The notes beneath the pieces are model-generated. The model worked only from the letters and a program-made list of their open reading frames with translations. It made no database searches and was not told the origin of the DNA. Below, piece by piece: positions 24,764 through 33,120 of a DNA stretch of 64,000 bases. The position numbers were made by a program, and so were the translations under genes. Position 1 is the first letter of the stretch; each line of letters starts with the position of its first letter. The DNA is from Thiosocius sp942490985 (lineage in GTDB: Bacteria; Pseudomonadota; Gammaproteobacteria; Chromatiales; Chromatiaceae): assembly GCA_942490985.1 (NCBI GenBank), contig CALNYW010000001.1, positions 310,001 through 374,000 of the forward strand. Reading direction: 5' to 3'.

Positions 24764-25148
24764 TGTTCTGTACTGCTCCTTAATCACAACGCGCCACCTT
24801 CTTTCAGGGTGAAAATTCAAGGCCTCTGTTCGATTCATCGGCGGCTCGAACGAAAAGTTTACGCCAAAGGACCTGAAATCTTCGGCCGAAGGTTCCGTTT
24901 CTCGATTGCAGCCCCGGGAATATGGCTGTCAGAGCTGAATTGGGATTTTTCTGCCCAAGTGACACGGAATCACAAAATCTCACCCTGGTCGGACGACGAA
25001 TAGAAGCCCCGATAAGCATTAGCTTCTCCAGATTACTAAAGCTGTTGATTGCTAAGGCCGATACAGAGAACCAGGCAATACAAGACTGCCGTAGCCGATC
25101 CTTACTGAAGTCCTCAACGGCGCGGTTCCAAGATATCTCAGTGAATGT
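24764..25148. other. AT-richer gap upstream of the 25149 gene
   Basis: 385 bases with lower GC than the neighbouring genes. Overlapping frames exist on both strands (24922-25152 plus, 24804-25184 minus), but neither shows protein features. This may be acquired DNA. Confidence 0.35.
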
Positions 25149-25886
25149 GTGACTTGGCCGGTGACGAACACTATGCAACAGCATTTATTAAAGGACTTTG
25201 TTGACCAAACGCGCGATGCCAATGCTGACGACGAACTAGTTTGTTCTGGAGGCTTCAGTCGAGAGATTTGCGTGTCATCTCGCGAGTCCGATATTCGCAG
25301 ATCTTTCGATTGGTACGGGCGGTTTCTGTACGGACGCCACTACGCTTCCGTCACCGACGTGATCGCAATGGCCAGGGAAGCCTGTGGGCGAGAAGGCTTA
25401 GCTGATCAGTCCGCACGCTTCGTGGCAGTCATTGCCCATGCACGCTGCGCCTTGAGGCATATGGCGTTGGCCCGCCTGGCTGTGGCCACAATACTCGGTT
25501 TTGTGGTTTTCGTGGCAGCCGCGGTGCTTGCCCACGAGACGCATAACACGCATAGGATTTTTCAGAGGTACATTGACAATCCGACTGTATCGCGCGCGCC
25601 GGAGCAGAGCTGGGGGTACACGCCGGTGCTATCCGGTTTGCCAAAGCCGCTAGCAGACGGCTTGATCGCGTTCGACCGAGAGGTTGAATCTGTTATCGCG
25701 AGGCTCGGTGTGGGGCGGAGCAAGAGTGCGAGCAGGAGCATTCAGAGCATGAAGTTGGGCGCAATCCTCTTGAGCCTTTTTTGCCTGATGCCGCTGGTTC
25801 AGTGGGCGCTGAGACAATTCGATTTGGCACGTGCATCGCGTGAGCAGGCCTTCGAAGCCGCTGGCATTGCTGATCCCGGCAGCTAG
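25149..25886 (+). CDS. Membrane protein of unknown function
   Basis: A 245-residue frame from GTG 25149; ATG 25173 (MQQHLLKDF) is an alternative, and neither has a clear ribosome site. It has a soluble N-terminal part (about 1-105), a strong membrane span (LAVATILGFVVFVAAAVLA), a loop of about 65 residues with Pro/Tyr, a second span (MKLGAILLSLFCLMPLVQWA) and a short tail. The layout suggests both ends in the cytoplasm and a periplasmic loop. No family recognised. It sits alone between the phasin and phaR. Confidence 0.5.
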   Translation: MTWPVTNTMQQHLLKDFVDQTRDANADDELVCSGGFSREICVSSRESDIRRSFDWYGRFLYGRHYASVTDVIAMAREACGREGLADQSARFVAVIAHARCALRHMALARLAVATILGFVVFVAAAVLAHETHNTHRIFQRYIDNPTVSRAPEQSWGYTPVLSGLPKPLADGLIAFDREVESVIARLGVGRSKSASRSIQSMKLGAILLSLFCLMPLVQWALRQFDLARASREQAFEAAGIADPGS

Positions 25887-26138
25887 CTTGCGACGATCAT
25901 TGGCAACTCGACGCCGATGTCCATTCGATATCCCGTGGGAAGGCATCGGCCAACTCGTAGTCTAAGTCCACCCGGCGCAACGCTTTTGGTCGGACAATCT
26001 GCACGTCAGTTCTTTACTTGCTGGCAATGTCTGCTTGTTCGTCACGGCCGATTCCAGCACCGCAGCCACATCCGTGGCTTTTCTTAGCCGCTACGCCGGG
26101 ATGAGCTTCGCTTTCCGCTGCTGCCTGTTTGGGTGTGG

Positions 26139-26609
26139 TCAATCAGCGTCTGATCTATCCTTATCCTTATCCTTATCCTTGGTCGCCGATGTAAACATGT
26201 CTTGCCAGGCCTTCATGTTTTGTTCACCAAGTTTCATCCAATAATCCATCGGCGTGCCTTCCAGCACCTTCCCCATTTGTTTGTGCACAGCTTCCTGTTG
26301 TTCCGAGAAAAAGCGCAGGCTGGTGTCGAGGTATTCGGCGAACCCGCTTTGTGCCGCCTCACCGTAGTTCCGAATAAATCGTGCCAGCACATCGGCAGAA
26401 AACAACGGATCGCCGCCAGATTCCTGCTCCATGATGATTTGCAGCAGGATGTTGCGCGTTATGTCCTCGTTGCTCTGACGATCGACCACCTTGAAAGGCA
26501 CCTCTTTGAGGACCATTTCGCGAACTTCCTCGAGCGTTATGTACCGGCTCTCCGACGTGTCATAGAGACGGCGATTGGGGTATTTCTTGATCAGGCGTTC
26601 AGCGGCCAT
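26139..26609 (-). CDS. phaR: PHA synthesis repressor PhaR
   Basis: PhaR binds DNA to repress phasin and other PHA genes and is released when it binds nascent PHA. The 156-residue product has the N-terminal PHB/PHA accumulation DNA-binding domain (MAAERLIKKYPNRRLYDTSE, SRYITLEEVREMVL, VVDRQSNEDITRNILLQII) and a coiled C-terminal domain. It ends in an acidic/basic repeat, KDKDKDKDRSDAD, encoded by a tandem 6-base repeat. ATG 26609 has GAGGAG nine bases upstream. It lies 150 bases downstream of the second thiolase, likely in the same transcript. Candidate operators are at 18456, 28063 and 28099. Confidence 0.93.
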   Translation of the reverse strand: MAAERLIKKYPNRRLYDTSESRYITLEEVREMVLKEVPFKVVDRQSNEDITRNILLQIIMEQESGGDPLFSADVLARFIRNYGEAAQSGFAEYLDTSLRFFSEQQEAVHKQMGKVLEGTPMDYWMKLGEQNMKAWQDMFTSATKDKDKDKDRSDAD

Positions 26610-26759
26610 AAAGAGCACTCCTCGTGCGAGCCCAGCCTGGGCTACCAAAATTCATCGTATCGGCAAGTGCCGGTTGAGACATTATCCCTGGCGGTGATCT
26701 TCCGCTGCGAGATATCGGCATCACCGACTGGTATCGGTGATGCCGGTTGCTGGAGTCGC

Positions 26760-27947
26760 TCAGTCTGCGAGCTCCAAAGCCATTGCGACCCCCTGACCGC
26801 CGCCGATACAGAGTGTCGCAAGCCCCTTCTGTGCGGACTCGCGTTGCATCCCGTGCAGCAGCGTGACGAGAACACGGGCACCGGAGGCTCCGATCGGGTG
26901 ACCGATCGAGATGGCGCCGCCCGAGATGTTCACTTTCGCGGTATCCCATCCGAGGTCGTGATTGACCGACATCGCCTGGGCGGCGAACGCTTCGTTGGCT
27001 TCGACGAGATCAAGGTCGGCGACTTCCCAACCGGCTTTTTCGAGGCACTTGCGGGTTGCCGGAATCGGTCCCGTCCCCATGATCGCGGGGTCGACGCCAG
27101 CGCTGGAGAACGAAACGATCTTGGCAATCGGCTTGAGCCCGAGTTCGGCCGCTTTTTCGGCCGACATCACCACGACCGCGGCGGCGCCATCGTTGATACC
27201 GGAGGCATTGCCGGCGGTAACGGTGCCGTCTTTCTTGAAAGCAGGCCGCAAGCCCCCGAGCTTCTCGGCGGTGGTGCCGGCACGCGGAAACTCATCTTTG
27301 GCGAAAACGACTGGGTCGCCCTTGCGCTGCGGGATCTCGATTGGAACGATTTCGGCATCGAAGTTGCCCGCTTCCTGGGCCTTGGCGGTACGGCTCTGCG
27401 ACTCGGCGGCGAAGGCGTCTTGTTGGTCTCGGGTGAACGAATACTTCTCGGCCACGTTTTCCGCCGTAATCCCCATGTGACAGTCGTTGAACGCGCACCA
27501 AAGTCCATCCTTGATCATGGTGTCGGTCATCTGCCAGTCGCCCATCATCTTGCCTTTGCGGGAGGCGGGCAGTACGTGCGGGGAGGCGCTCATGTTTTCT
27601 TGCCCGCCGGCGATGACGATCTCTGCATCGCCACACATCACCGCCTGAAAGGCGAGATGCACGGCCTTGAGCCCGCTGCCGCAGACTTTATTGATGGTCA
27701 TTGCCGGGGTCTCGTGCGACAGGCCTGCCTCGATGACAGTCTGGCGCGCGGGGTTCTGGCCGCTGCCCGCGGTCAGCACCTGACCGAGAATGACTTCGTC
27801 GATTTGATCGGAGTTCAGCTTGCTGCGGGTCAGCAGGTCTTTAACGACAGCGGCGCCGAGTTTGTGCGCCGGGACGCTGGCCAGGCTTCCGCCGAACGCG
27901 CCTACAGCGGTGCGTGATGCTGCGACGATGACGACATCTTTGCTCAT
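26760..27947 (-). CDS. phaA: Acetyl-CoA acetyltransferase, second copy
   Basis: A 395-residue thiolase: VVIVAASRTAVGAFGGSLAS at the N-terminus, INKVCGSGLKAVHLA (acyl Cys), NEAFAAQAMSVNHDLG, GGAISIGHPIGASGARVLV (His) and LATLCIGGGQGVAMAL (second Cys). ATG 27947 has GGAGGAATTC directly upstream; the longer frame to 27980 is not supported. It is divergent from phaE and shares the PhaR-box region. It differs clearly in sequence from the thiolase at 20189, so the two are not a recent duplication. Confidence 0.92.
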   Translation of the reverse strand: MSKDVVIVAASRTAVGAFGGSLASVPAHKLGAAVVKDLLTRSKLNSDQIDEVILGQVLTAGSGQNPARQTVIEAGLSHETPAMTINKVCGSGLKAVHLAFQAVMCGDAEIVIAGGQENMSASPHVLPASRKGKMMGDWQMTDTMIKDGLWCAFNDCHMGITAENVAEKYSFTRDQQDAFAAESQSRTAKAQEAGNFDAEIVPIEIPQRKGDPVVFAKDEFPRAGTTAEKLGGLRPAFKKDGTVTAGNASGINDGAAAVVVMSAEKAAELGLKPIAKIVSFSSAGVDPAIMGTGPIPATRKCLEKAGWEVADLDLVEANEAFAAQAMSVNHDLGWDTAKVNISGGAISIGHPIGASGARVLVTLLHGMQRESAQKGLATLCIGGGQGVAMALELAD

Positions 27948-28050
27948 GAATTCCTCCGGTCGATATTGTGTGCGCAGCATTTGCTGCGGGACGCTTGATT
28001 TTAACTAGACTTGTGTGTCGACCCCGGGTGTTTCTTTGCGCCCGGTTGTC

Positions 28051-28077
28051 TGCAACGACTTATGTTGCACTGCACAA
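28051..28077. promoter_or_regulatory. PhaR-like operator, site 1
   Basis: TGTTGCACTGCACAA at 28063-28077, one of three sites of the form TGxTGCAxTGCACxA. An overlapping palindrome TGCAAC-N7-GTTGCA runs from 28051 to 28069. The site overlaps a TTGCAC -35-like element on the phaE strand. Confidence 0.5.
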
Positions 28078-28098
28078 GATTGCATGTTAGCGTGTTTT

Positions 28099-28113
28099 GG
28101 TGCATTGCACAAT
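28099..28113. promoter_or_regulatory. PhaR-like operator, site 2
   Basis: TGGTGCATTGCACAA differs from the perfect palindrome at 18456 at two positions. It overlaps TTGTGC, the -35-like element of a candidate minus-strand promoter (17-base spacer, TAACAT) for the second thiolase gene. Confidence 0.55.
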
Positions 28114-28179
28114 TCCGGGCCACGCACCGGTTTACAGGCCGTTTAGAAGCCAACGCCACTTACTACTTGGACCACCACT

Positions 28180-29670
28180 ATGAGTTTTGATGCGACGAGT
28201 TGGAATGAATCTATGATGAAGGACTGGGCCGAGGCTCAGCGCAAGTATTGGGATGTATGGGCCGATTATGCCCGGAAAGCCGGCACGAACGGGCAAGGCT
28301 TCACGGCCGCTAATCCGTTTGCCGCTTTCGGCAACTTGGGGGGCAGTCCCTTCGGCCAGAATCCTTTCACTGCGAACGCCTTTGGGCAGAACCCTTTCAC
28401 TGCGAATCCCTTCGTACAGAATGGTACCGCAGCCAATCCCTTTGCCGCTTTCGGCCAGACACCGTTCGGCAGCGATTCGAATCCGTTTTCGGGCGCCATG
28501 GAGCAATGGTGGTCGGCACTGAAGCCTGAAGCACTGGGTGATCTCGGCAGCGTCGCCGAGCGCTTTTTTGACATGGGCAAGAGCTTTATGTCGATGGCAG
28601 AAGGGGCGTTTGGCGCAGCAGGCTCGGAGCAGCCTGATGCGGCGATGCAACTATGGATGTCATCGATGCAAGCGGCTCTGCAGCAGTGGATCACGCAGAT
28701 CCAAAACAATATGGATCTGGTCACACCGGATCTGCCGGGAGTCAGCGGAACCACGCTGTCGACCTGGGCGCAGTTCGCCGATTCTGTAGCGCCTTGGCTG
28801 AACATGTCGCAAAGCTATCTCAAAGATGTCGCTGAGGGTCACCTGCCCGGCGGCATCGAGATGCCTGGGATGGGAGCTACGCAAGAACAGTTTCTCCGTG
28901 CGTTGTCGATCCCGGGTCTTGGGTACACGCGCGAGCAACAGGAAAGTATTCAGCTGTTGGCTCAGCATCTACTGACTTACCATGACGCGTTGCGTGGCTA
29001 CAAGCTGGCGTTCGCCAAGACCGCTTTGGAGTCATTGAATTCGGTACAGCGGCGGCTGCAGGATCTGCACGAAAAAGGGGAACGGATCGAGTCACTGCGC
29101 GCGCTCTACGACATGTGGATAGATGCGAGCGAAGAGGCCTATGCTTCCTTCGCGATGAGCGATGAATATCAGGTGGTTTACGGTGATCTCGTCAATTCGC
29201 TGATGCAGGTCCGAAAGGACATGAATGGGATTGCCGAGCATCAATATGAGTTGATGAACATCCCGACCCGTTCCGAGATCGATACGATGCAGCACAGGCA
29301 ACAAGAGATCCGTCGGGACAATCGGCATCTTTCGCATGAGTTGGCGATGTTGCGCGCCGAAGTCGAGAATCTCCGCAAGGCCACGGCGTCGAAACCGGCG
29401 GCAACGAAAATAACGAGTGCCTCCGCCAGAAAAGCCAAGTCACCCACGCAGGATCGTCTGCCTATAGAAGAGGCGGAAGATGACTTGACGGTGATCAAGG
29501 GGGTCGGGCCCAAGATGGCGGAAAAACTCTACGAGCAGGGCATCAAGAACTTTACTCAGCTCGCATCGATGAATAAACAGTTTGCGCAACAGCTGGACGA
29601 AACACTTCGGACGCAGGGTCGAATCCTGCGTGATGATTGGATCGGTCAGGCAAAAAAGCTGCGCGATTGA
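28180..29670 (+). CDS. phaE: Class III PHA synthase subunit PhaE, enlarged
   Basis: PhaE is the non-catalytic partner of PhaC in class III synthases. The 496-residue protein (usual length about 360) carries the family blocks AQRKYWDVWADYARK at the N-terminus, YTREQQESIQLLAQHLLTY and SEEAYASFAMSDEYQ. Two additions are seen: a low-complexity NPF-repeat segment at about residues 45-105 (NPFTANAFGQNPFTANPF), encoded by near-identical ~30-base repeats, and a C-terminal helix-hairpin-helix domain at 434-496 (DDLTVIKGVGPKMAEKLY ... GRILRDDWIGQAKKLRD) related to the phasin C-terminus. A helical region with EIDTMQHRQQEIRRDN lies before it. It precedes phaC by 17 bases. Confidence 0.9.
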   Translation: MSFDATSWNESMMKDWAEAQRKYWDVWADYARKAGTNGQGFTAANPFAAFGNLGGSPFGQNPFTANAFGQNPFTANPFVQNGTAANPFAAFGQTPFGSDSNPFSGAMEQWWSALKPEALGDLGSVAERFFDMGKSFMSMAEGAFGAAGSEQPDAAMQLWMSSMQAALQQWITQIQNNMDLVTPDLPGVSGTTLSTWAQFADSVAPWLNMSQSYLKDVAEGHLPGGIEMPGMGATQEQFLRALSIPGLGYTREQQESIQLLAQHLLTYHDALRGYKLAFAKTALESLNSVQRRLQDLHEKGERIESLRALYDMWIDASEEAYASFAMSDEYQVVYGDLVNSLMQVRKDMNGIAEHQYELMNIPTRSEIDTMQHRQQEIRRDNRHLSHELAMLRAEVENLRKATASKPAATKITSASARKAKSPTQDRLPIEEAEDDLTVIKGVGPKMAEKLYEQGIKNFTQLASMNKQFAQQLDETLRTQGRILRDDWIGQAKKLRD

Positions 29671-29687
29671 ATTAAGGGGGAAAATTA

Positions 29688-30749
29688 ATGATTCCATTTC
29701 AGATGCGCCCTGATGAGATTCTCAACGAGGCACGGGGGTTTAATGAAAAGCTGGCCAAGGGTGTCGGCAACCTGATGGATGTCGGCGAAATCCCAAGCGG
29801 GGTGACGCCGAAAGAGCCTGTTTACAAAGAAGACAAGCTGGTGCTCTATCACTACATAAGTGAGACGCCAGCGACCAACAAGGTGCCGGTGCTTATCGTC
29901 TATGCGCTGGTCAACCGCCCGTACATGACCGATCTGCAGGAGAACCGGTCAACCATTCGCGGGCTGCTCGATGCCGGCCAGGATGTCTACCTGATTGATT
30001 GGGGCTATCCAGACGCTGCGGATCGCTACCTGACGATGGATGATTACATCAACGGCTATCTCGACCGTTGTGTCGACATCGTTTGCGCACGCCATGGTAT
30101 TGACAAACTGAACCTGCTCGGAATCTGTCAGGGTGGTGCATTCAGTCTCTGCTATAGCGCGCTGCATCCCGAGAAAGTGCGCAACTTGGTGACGATGGTA
30201 ACGCCCGTCGACTACAAGACGCCGGACAACATGCTCAGCCATTGGGTGCAAAACATCGATATCGACCTGCTGGTCGACACGCAGGGGAACATCCCGGGCG
30301 AAATGTTGAACTGGACATTCTTGAACCTGAAGCCTTACCAGTTGATGGCGCAAAAGTACCTCGGCGTTGTTGATCTGATGGATGACCCGAAAGCGCTGAA
30401 GAACTTCATGCGCATGGAGAAGTGGATTTTTGACAGTCCAGATCAGGCCGGAGAGACGTTCAGGCAGTTCATCAAGGACTTTTTCCAGCAGAACAAGCTG
30501 ATCAAGGGCGAGATACAGATCGGCGACGGGATCGTCAATCTGCGCAACGTCACGATGCCCGTGCTGAATGTGTTCGCCGAGCAGGATCACCTGGTCCCTC
30601 CCGACGCGTCTCGGGCACTCAAAAAGCACGTGGGGAGCAAGGACTACACCGAGCTTTCCTTCCCGGGTGGCCACATAGGGATCTATGTCAGCGGTAGGGC
30701 GCAAAAAACCGTTCCGCCCACGATTGGTGAATGGCTCAGCGAACGCTGA
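29688..30749 (+). CDS. phaC: Class III PHA synthase catalytic subunit PhaC
   Basis: Polymerises (R)-3-hydroxyacyl-CoA into PHA at the granule surface. The 353-residue length fits class III. The catalytic Cys lies in the lipase-like box GICQGGAF near residue 147, with the Asp in NVFAEQDHLVPP and the His in FPGGHIGIYVS. The family segments PVLIVYALVNRPYMTDLQ and DVYLIDWGYP are intact. AAGGGGGA lies seven bases upstream of the start, and phaE ends 17 bases before it, so they form an operon. Confidence 0.95.
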   Translation: MIPFQMRPDEILNEARGFNEKLAKGVGNLMDVGEIPSGVTPKEPVYKEDKLVLYHYISETPATNKVPVLIVYALVNRPYMTDLQENRSTIRGLLDAGQDVYLIDWGYPDAADRYLTMDDYINGYLDRCVDIVCARHGIDKLNLLGICQGGAFSLCYSALHPEKVRNLVTMVTPVDYKTPDNMLSHWVQNIDIDLLVDTQGNIPGEMLNWTFLNLKPYQLMAQKYLGVVDLMDDPKALKNFMRMEKWIFDSPDQAGETFRQFIKDFFQQNKLIKGEIQIGDGIVNLRNVTMPVLNVFAEQDHLVPPDASRALKKHVGSKDYTELSFPGGHIGIYVSGRAQKTVPPTIGEWLSER

Positions 30750-30913
30750 GCTGACCGTTTGCCGTAGCGCGGCGGAGTCCTTGGCAGCGAGCCGGGGGCT
30801 TCGCCGTTTTCGTTATTGCCGCCGCCTATGATGAGGCTGGCAGATTCCCTATGAGAGTTTCACGGTGAGCGAACTTAACCTTACTGGATCAAAATTCGGG
30901 TTTATCAGGGATC

Positions 30914-33115
30914 ATGGGTATGACACAACGTACATCCGCCGGGGGCCTTCAGGTCGCCGAGGTGCTTCATCAGTTCATTGAGCAGCAGGCGCTGCCGGGC
31001 ACGGGCGTCTCGTCGGAGGTTTTTTGGCAGGGTTTCGGCAAGCTCGTTGCCGATCTTTCGCCGCTGAATCGCAAGCTGTTGGACAAACGCGAATCCTTGC
31101 AGCAGGCCATTGATGACTGGTGTTCGGCGCACCGCCGACAGCCATTGGATAGGGTGGCCTACAAGGCGTTTTTGACTGAGATCGGTTACCTCGTGCCTGA
31201 AGGTGAGCCTTTTCAGGTGGCGACGGCTAATGTCGACCGCGAAATCGCGTCGGTGGCGGGGCCCCAGCTTGTCGTTCCAGTCAACAATGCACGCTATGCG
31301 TTGAACGCAGCGAATGCGCGTTGGGGCAGTTTGTACGATGCATTTTATGGGACGGATGTGATTCCGGAAGATGGCGGGCTGGCGAAGGGCGAGCGTTTCA
31401 ACCCTCAGCGCGGCGCCGAAGTCGTCGCCCATGTTGCTGCATTCCTGGACGATACGGTTCCGTTGACCGACGGCTCACATGCCGACGTGACGGCCTACGG
31501 CCTCGCACGCTTCAATGATCATGTCGGCCTTACGGCGACCCTGTCCGACGGTACCCGCACGGGCCTCGTCGATCCTGCAGAGTTCGTCGGTTTCCGCGAA
31601 ACCGAAGGTCAGCTGAGCAGTATCCTGCTGCGGAATCATGGCTTGCATATCGACATCATGTTGGACCGCTCCCACCCGGTAGCGGAGTTACACCCAGCCG
31701 GCATCCGCGATGTGCTTCTCGAGGCAGCGATTACGACCATCATGGACTGCGAAGATTCGGTCGCGGCGGTCGATGCGGATGACAAGGTCAAAGTGTATGA
31801 AAACTGGCTCGGCCTGATGCGCGGCGATCTCACCGAGACGGTCTACAAAAAAGGCAAGCCGATTGAGCGTGCGCTGAATCCGGACCGGGTCTACCAGGGC
31901 ACCCGGGGCGGCGATCTCACGTTACCGGGCCGCAGTCTGATGCTCGTGCGCAACGTCGGCCATCTGATGACCAACGCCGCGATTCTTGATGCCAACGGTG
32001 CCGAGATTCCTGAAGGCATAATGGATGCCGTGCTGACATCGCTGATCGCCATGCATGACATCAAACGGTTGGGCAAATACCAAAACTCCCCTGCCGGCAG
32101 CGTCTACATCGTCAAACCGAAAATGCATGGTCCCGAGGAGGTTGCGTTTACCAACACCTTGTTTGGCCGTGTCGAAGACATACTGGGTCTCGCGAAACAT
32201 ACTTTGAAGGTCGGCATTATGGACGAGGAGCGGCGCACAACGGTGAATCTGCCCGAATGCATCCGCGCCGCTCGGGAACGGGTGATCTTCATCAATACGG
32301 GCTTCCTCGATCGGACCGGTGACGAAATTCACACCAGCATGGAACTCGGTCCGGTGTTGCCGAAGGGTGACATCAAGAACGCCAAATGGATCGCGGCTTA
32401 CGAAGACTGGAATGTTGATGTTGGTTTGGCGTGCGGATTGGCAGGTCGCGGACAGATCGGCAAAGGCATGTGGCCGATTCCCGACCAGATGGCGAATATG
32501 ATCCAGACAAAGATTGCCCACCCGGCGGCAGGCGCAAACTGTGCATGGGTGCCATCGCCTACGGCGGCAACGCTCCATGCCATGCACTACCACGATGTCG
32601 ATGTCGCGGAACGCCAAACGGCGTTGCGAACGCGTGCGCGGGCCAGTCTGGAGGATATTTTGACGCCACCGCTGCTTGAAGAACCGGAGAAGTTGACGGC
32701 GGAACAGGTTCAGCGCGAACTCGATAACAATGCGCAAGGCATTCTTGGCTATGTCGTGCGCTGGATCGATCAAGGGGTGGGCTGCTCAAAGGTCCCGGAT
32801 ATCAGCAACGTCGGGCTGATGGAAGATCGCGCGACATTGCGTATCTCCAGTCAGCACATGGCTAACTGGCTGCATCACGGGCTTTGCACCGAGGCGCAGG
32901 TACGCGAAACGTTCCAGCGGATGGCCGTAGTGGTTGATCAACAAAACGCGGATGATCCGGTCTATCGGCCGATGGCGCCGAGCTACGACGGTGTCGCGTT
33001 CAACGCGGCCTTGGACCTCGTTTTGCAGGGGCGTCATCAGCCGAGTGGATACACCGAGCCACTATTGCATGCGCGACGTGCGGAACTGAAGGCTGCCCTG
33101 CAGTCTGTGGCCTGA
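30914..33115 (+). CDS. glcB: Malate synthase G
   Basis: Condenses glyoxylate with acetyl-CoA to malate, completing the glyoxylate shunt. The 733-residue protein is of the large monomeric G type. Visible blocks are VVPVNNARYALNAANARWGS, the active-site region TTIMDCEDSVAAVDADDK, FINTGFLDRTGDEIHTSMEL and GMWPIPDQMANM. Two starts, ATG 30914 and 30920, are possible; AGGG precedes the first. It is followed after five bases by the malic enzyme gene, so malate made here can be fed to pyruvate. Confidence 0.94.
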   Translation: MGMTQRTSAGGLQVAEVLHQFIEQQALPGTGVSSEVFWQGFGKLVADLSPLNRKLLDKRESLQQAIDDWCSAHRRQPLDRVAYKAFLTEIGYLVPEGEPFQVATANVDREIASVAGPQLVVPVNNARYALNAANARWGSLYDAFYGTDVIPEDGGLAKGERFNPQRGAEVVAHVAAFLDDTVPLTDGSHADVTAYGLARFNDHVGLTATLSDGTRTGLVDPAEFVGFRETEGQLSSILLRNHGLHIDIMLDRSHPVAELHPAGIRDVLLEAAITTIMDCEDSVAAVDADDKVKVYENWLGLMRGDLTETVYKKGKPIERALNPDRVYQGTRGGDLTLPGRSLMLVRNVGHLMTNAAILDANGAEIPEGIMDAVLTSLIAMHDIKRLGKYQNSPAGSVYIVKPKMHGPEEVAFTNTLFGRVEDILGLAKHTLKVGIMDEERRTTVNLPECIRAARERVIFINTGFLDRTGDEIHTSMELGPVLPKGDIKNAKWIAAYEDWNVDVGLACGLAGRGQIGKGMWPIPDQMANMIQTKIAHPAAGANCAWVPSPTAATLHAMHYHDVDVAERQTALRTRARASLEDILTPPLLEEPEKLTAEQVQRELDNNAQGILGYVVRWIDQGVGCSKVPDISNVGLMEDRATLRISSQHMANWLHHGLCTEAQVRETFQRMAVVVDQQNADDPVYRPMAPSYDGVAFNAALDLVLQGRHQPSGYTEPLLHARRAELKAALQSVA

Positions 33116-33120
33116 CCAGG

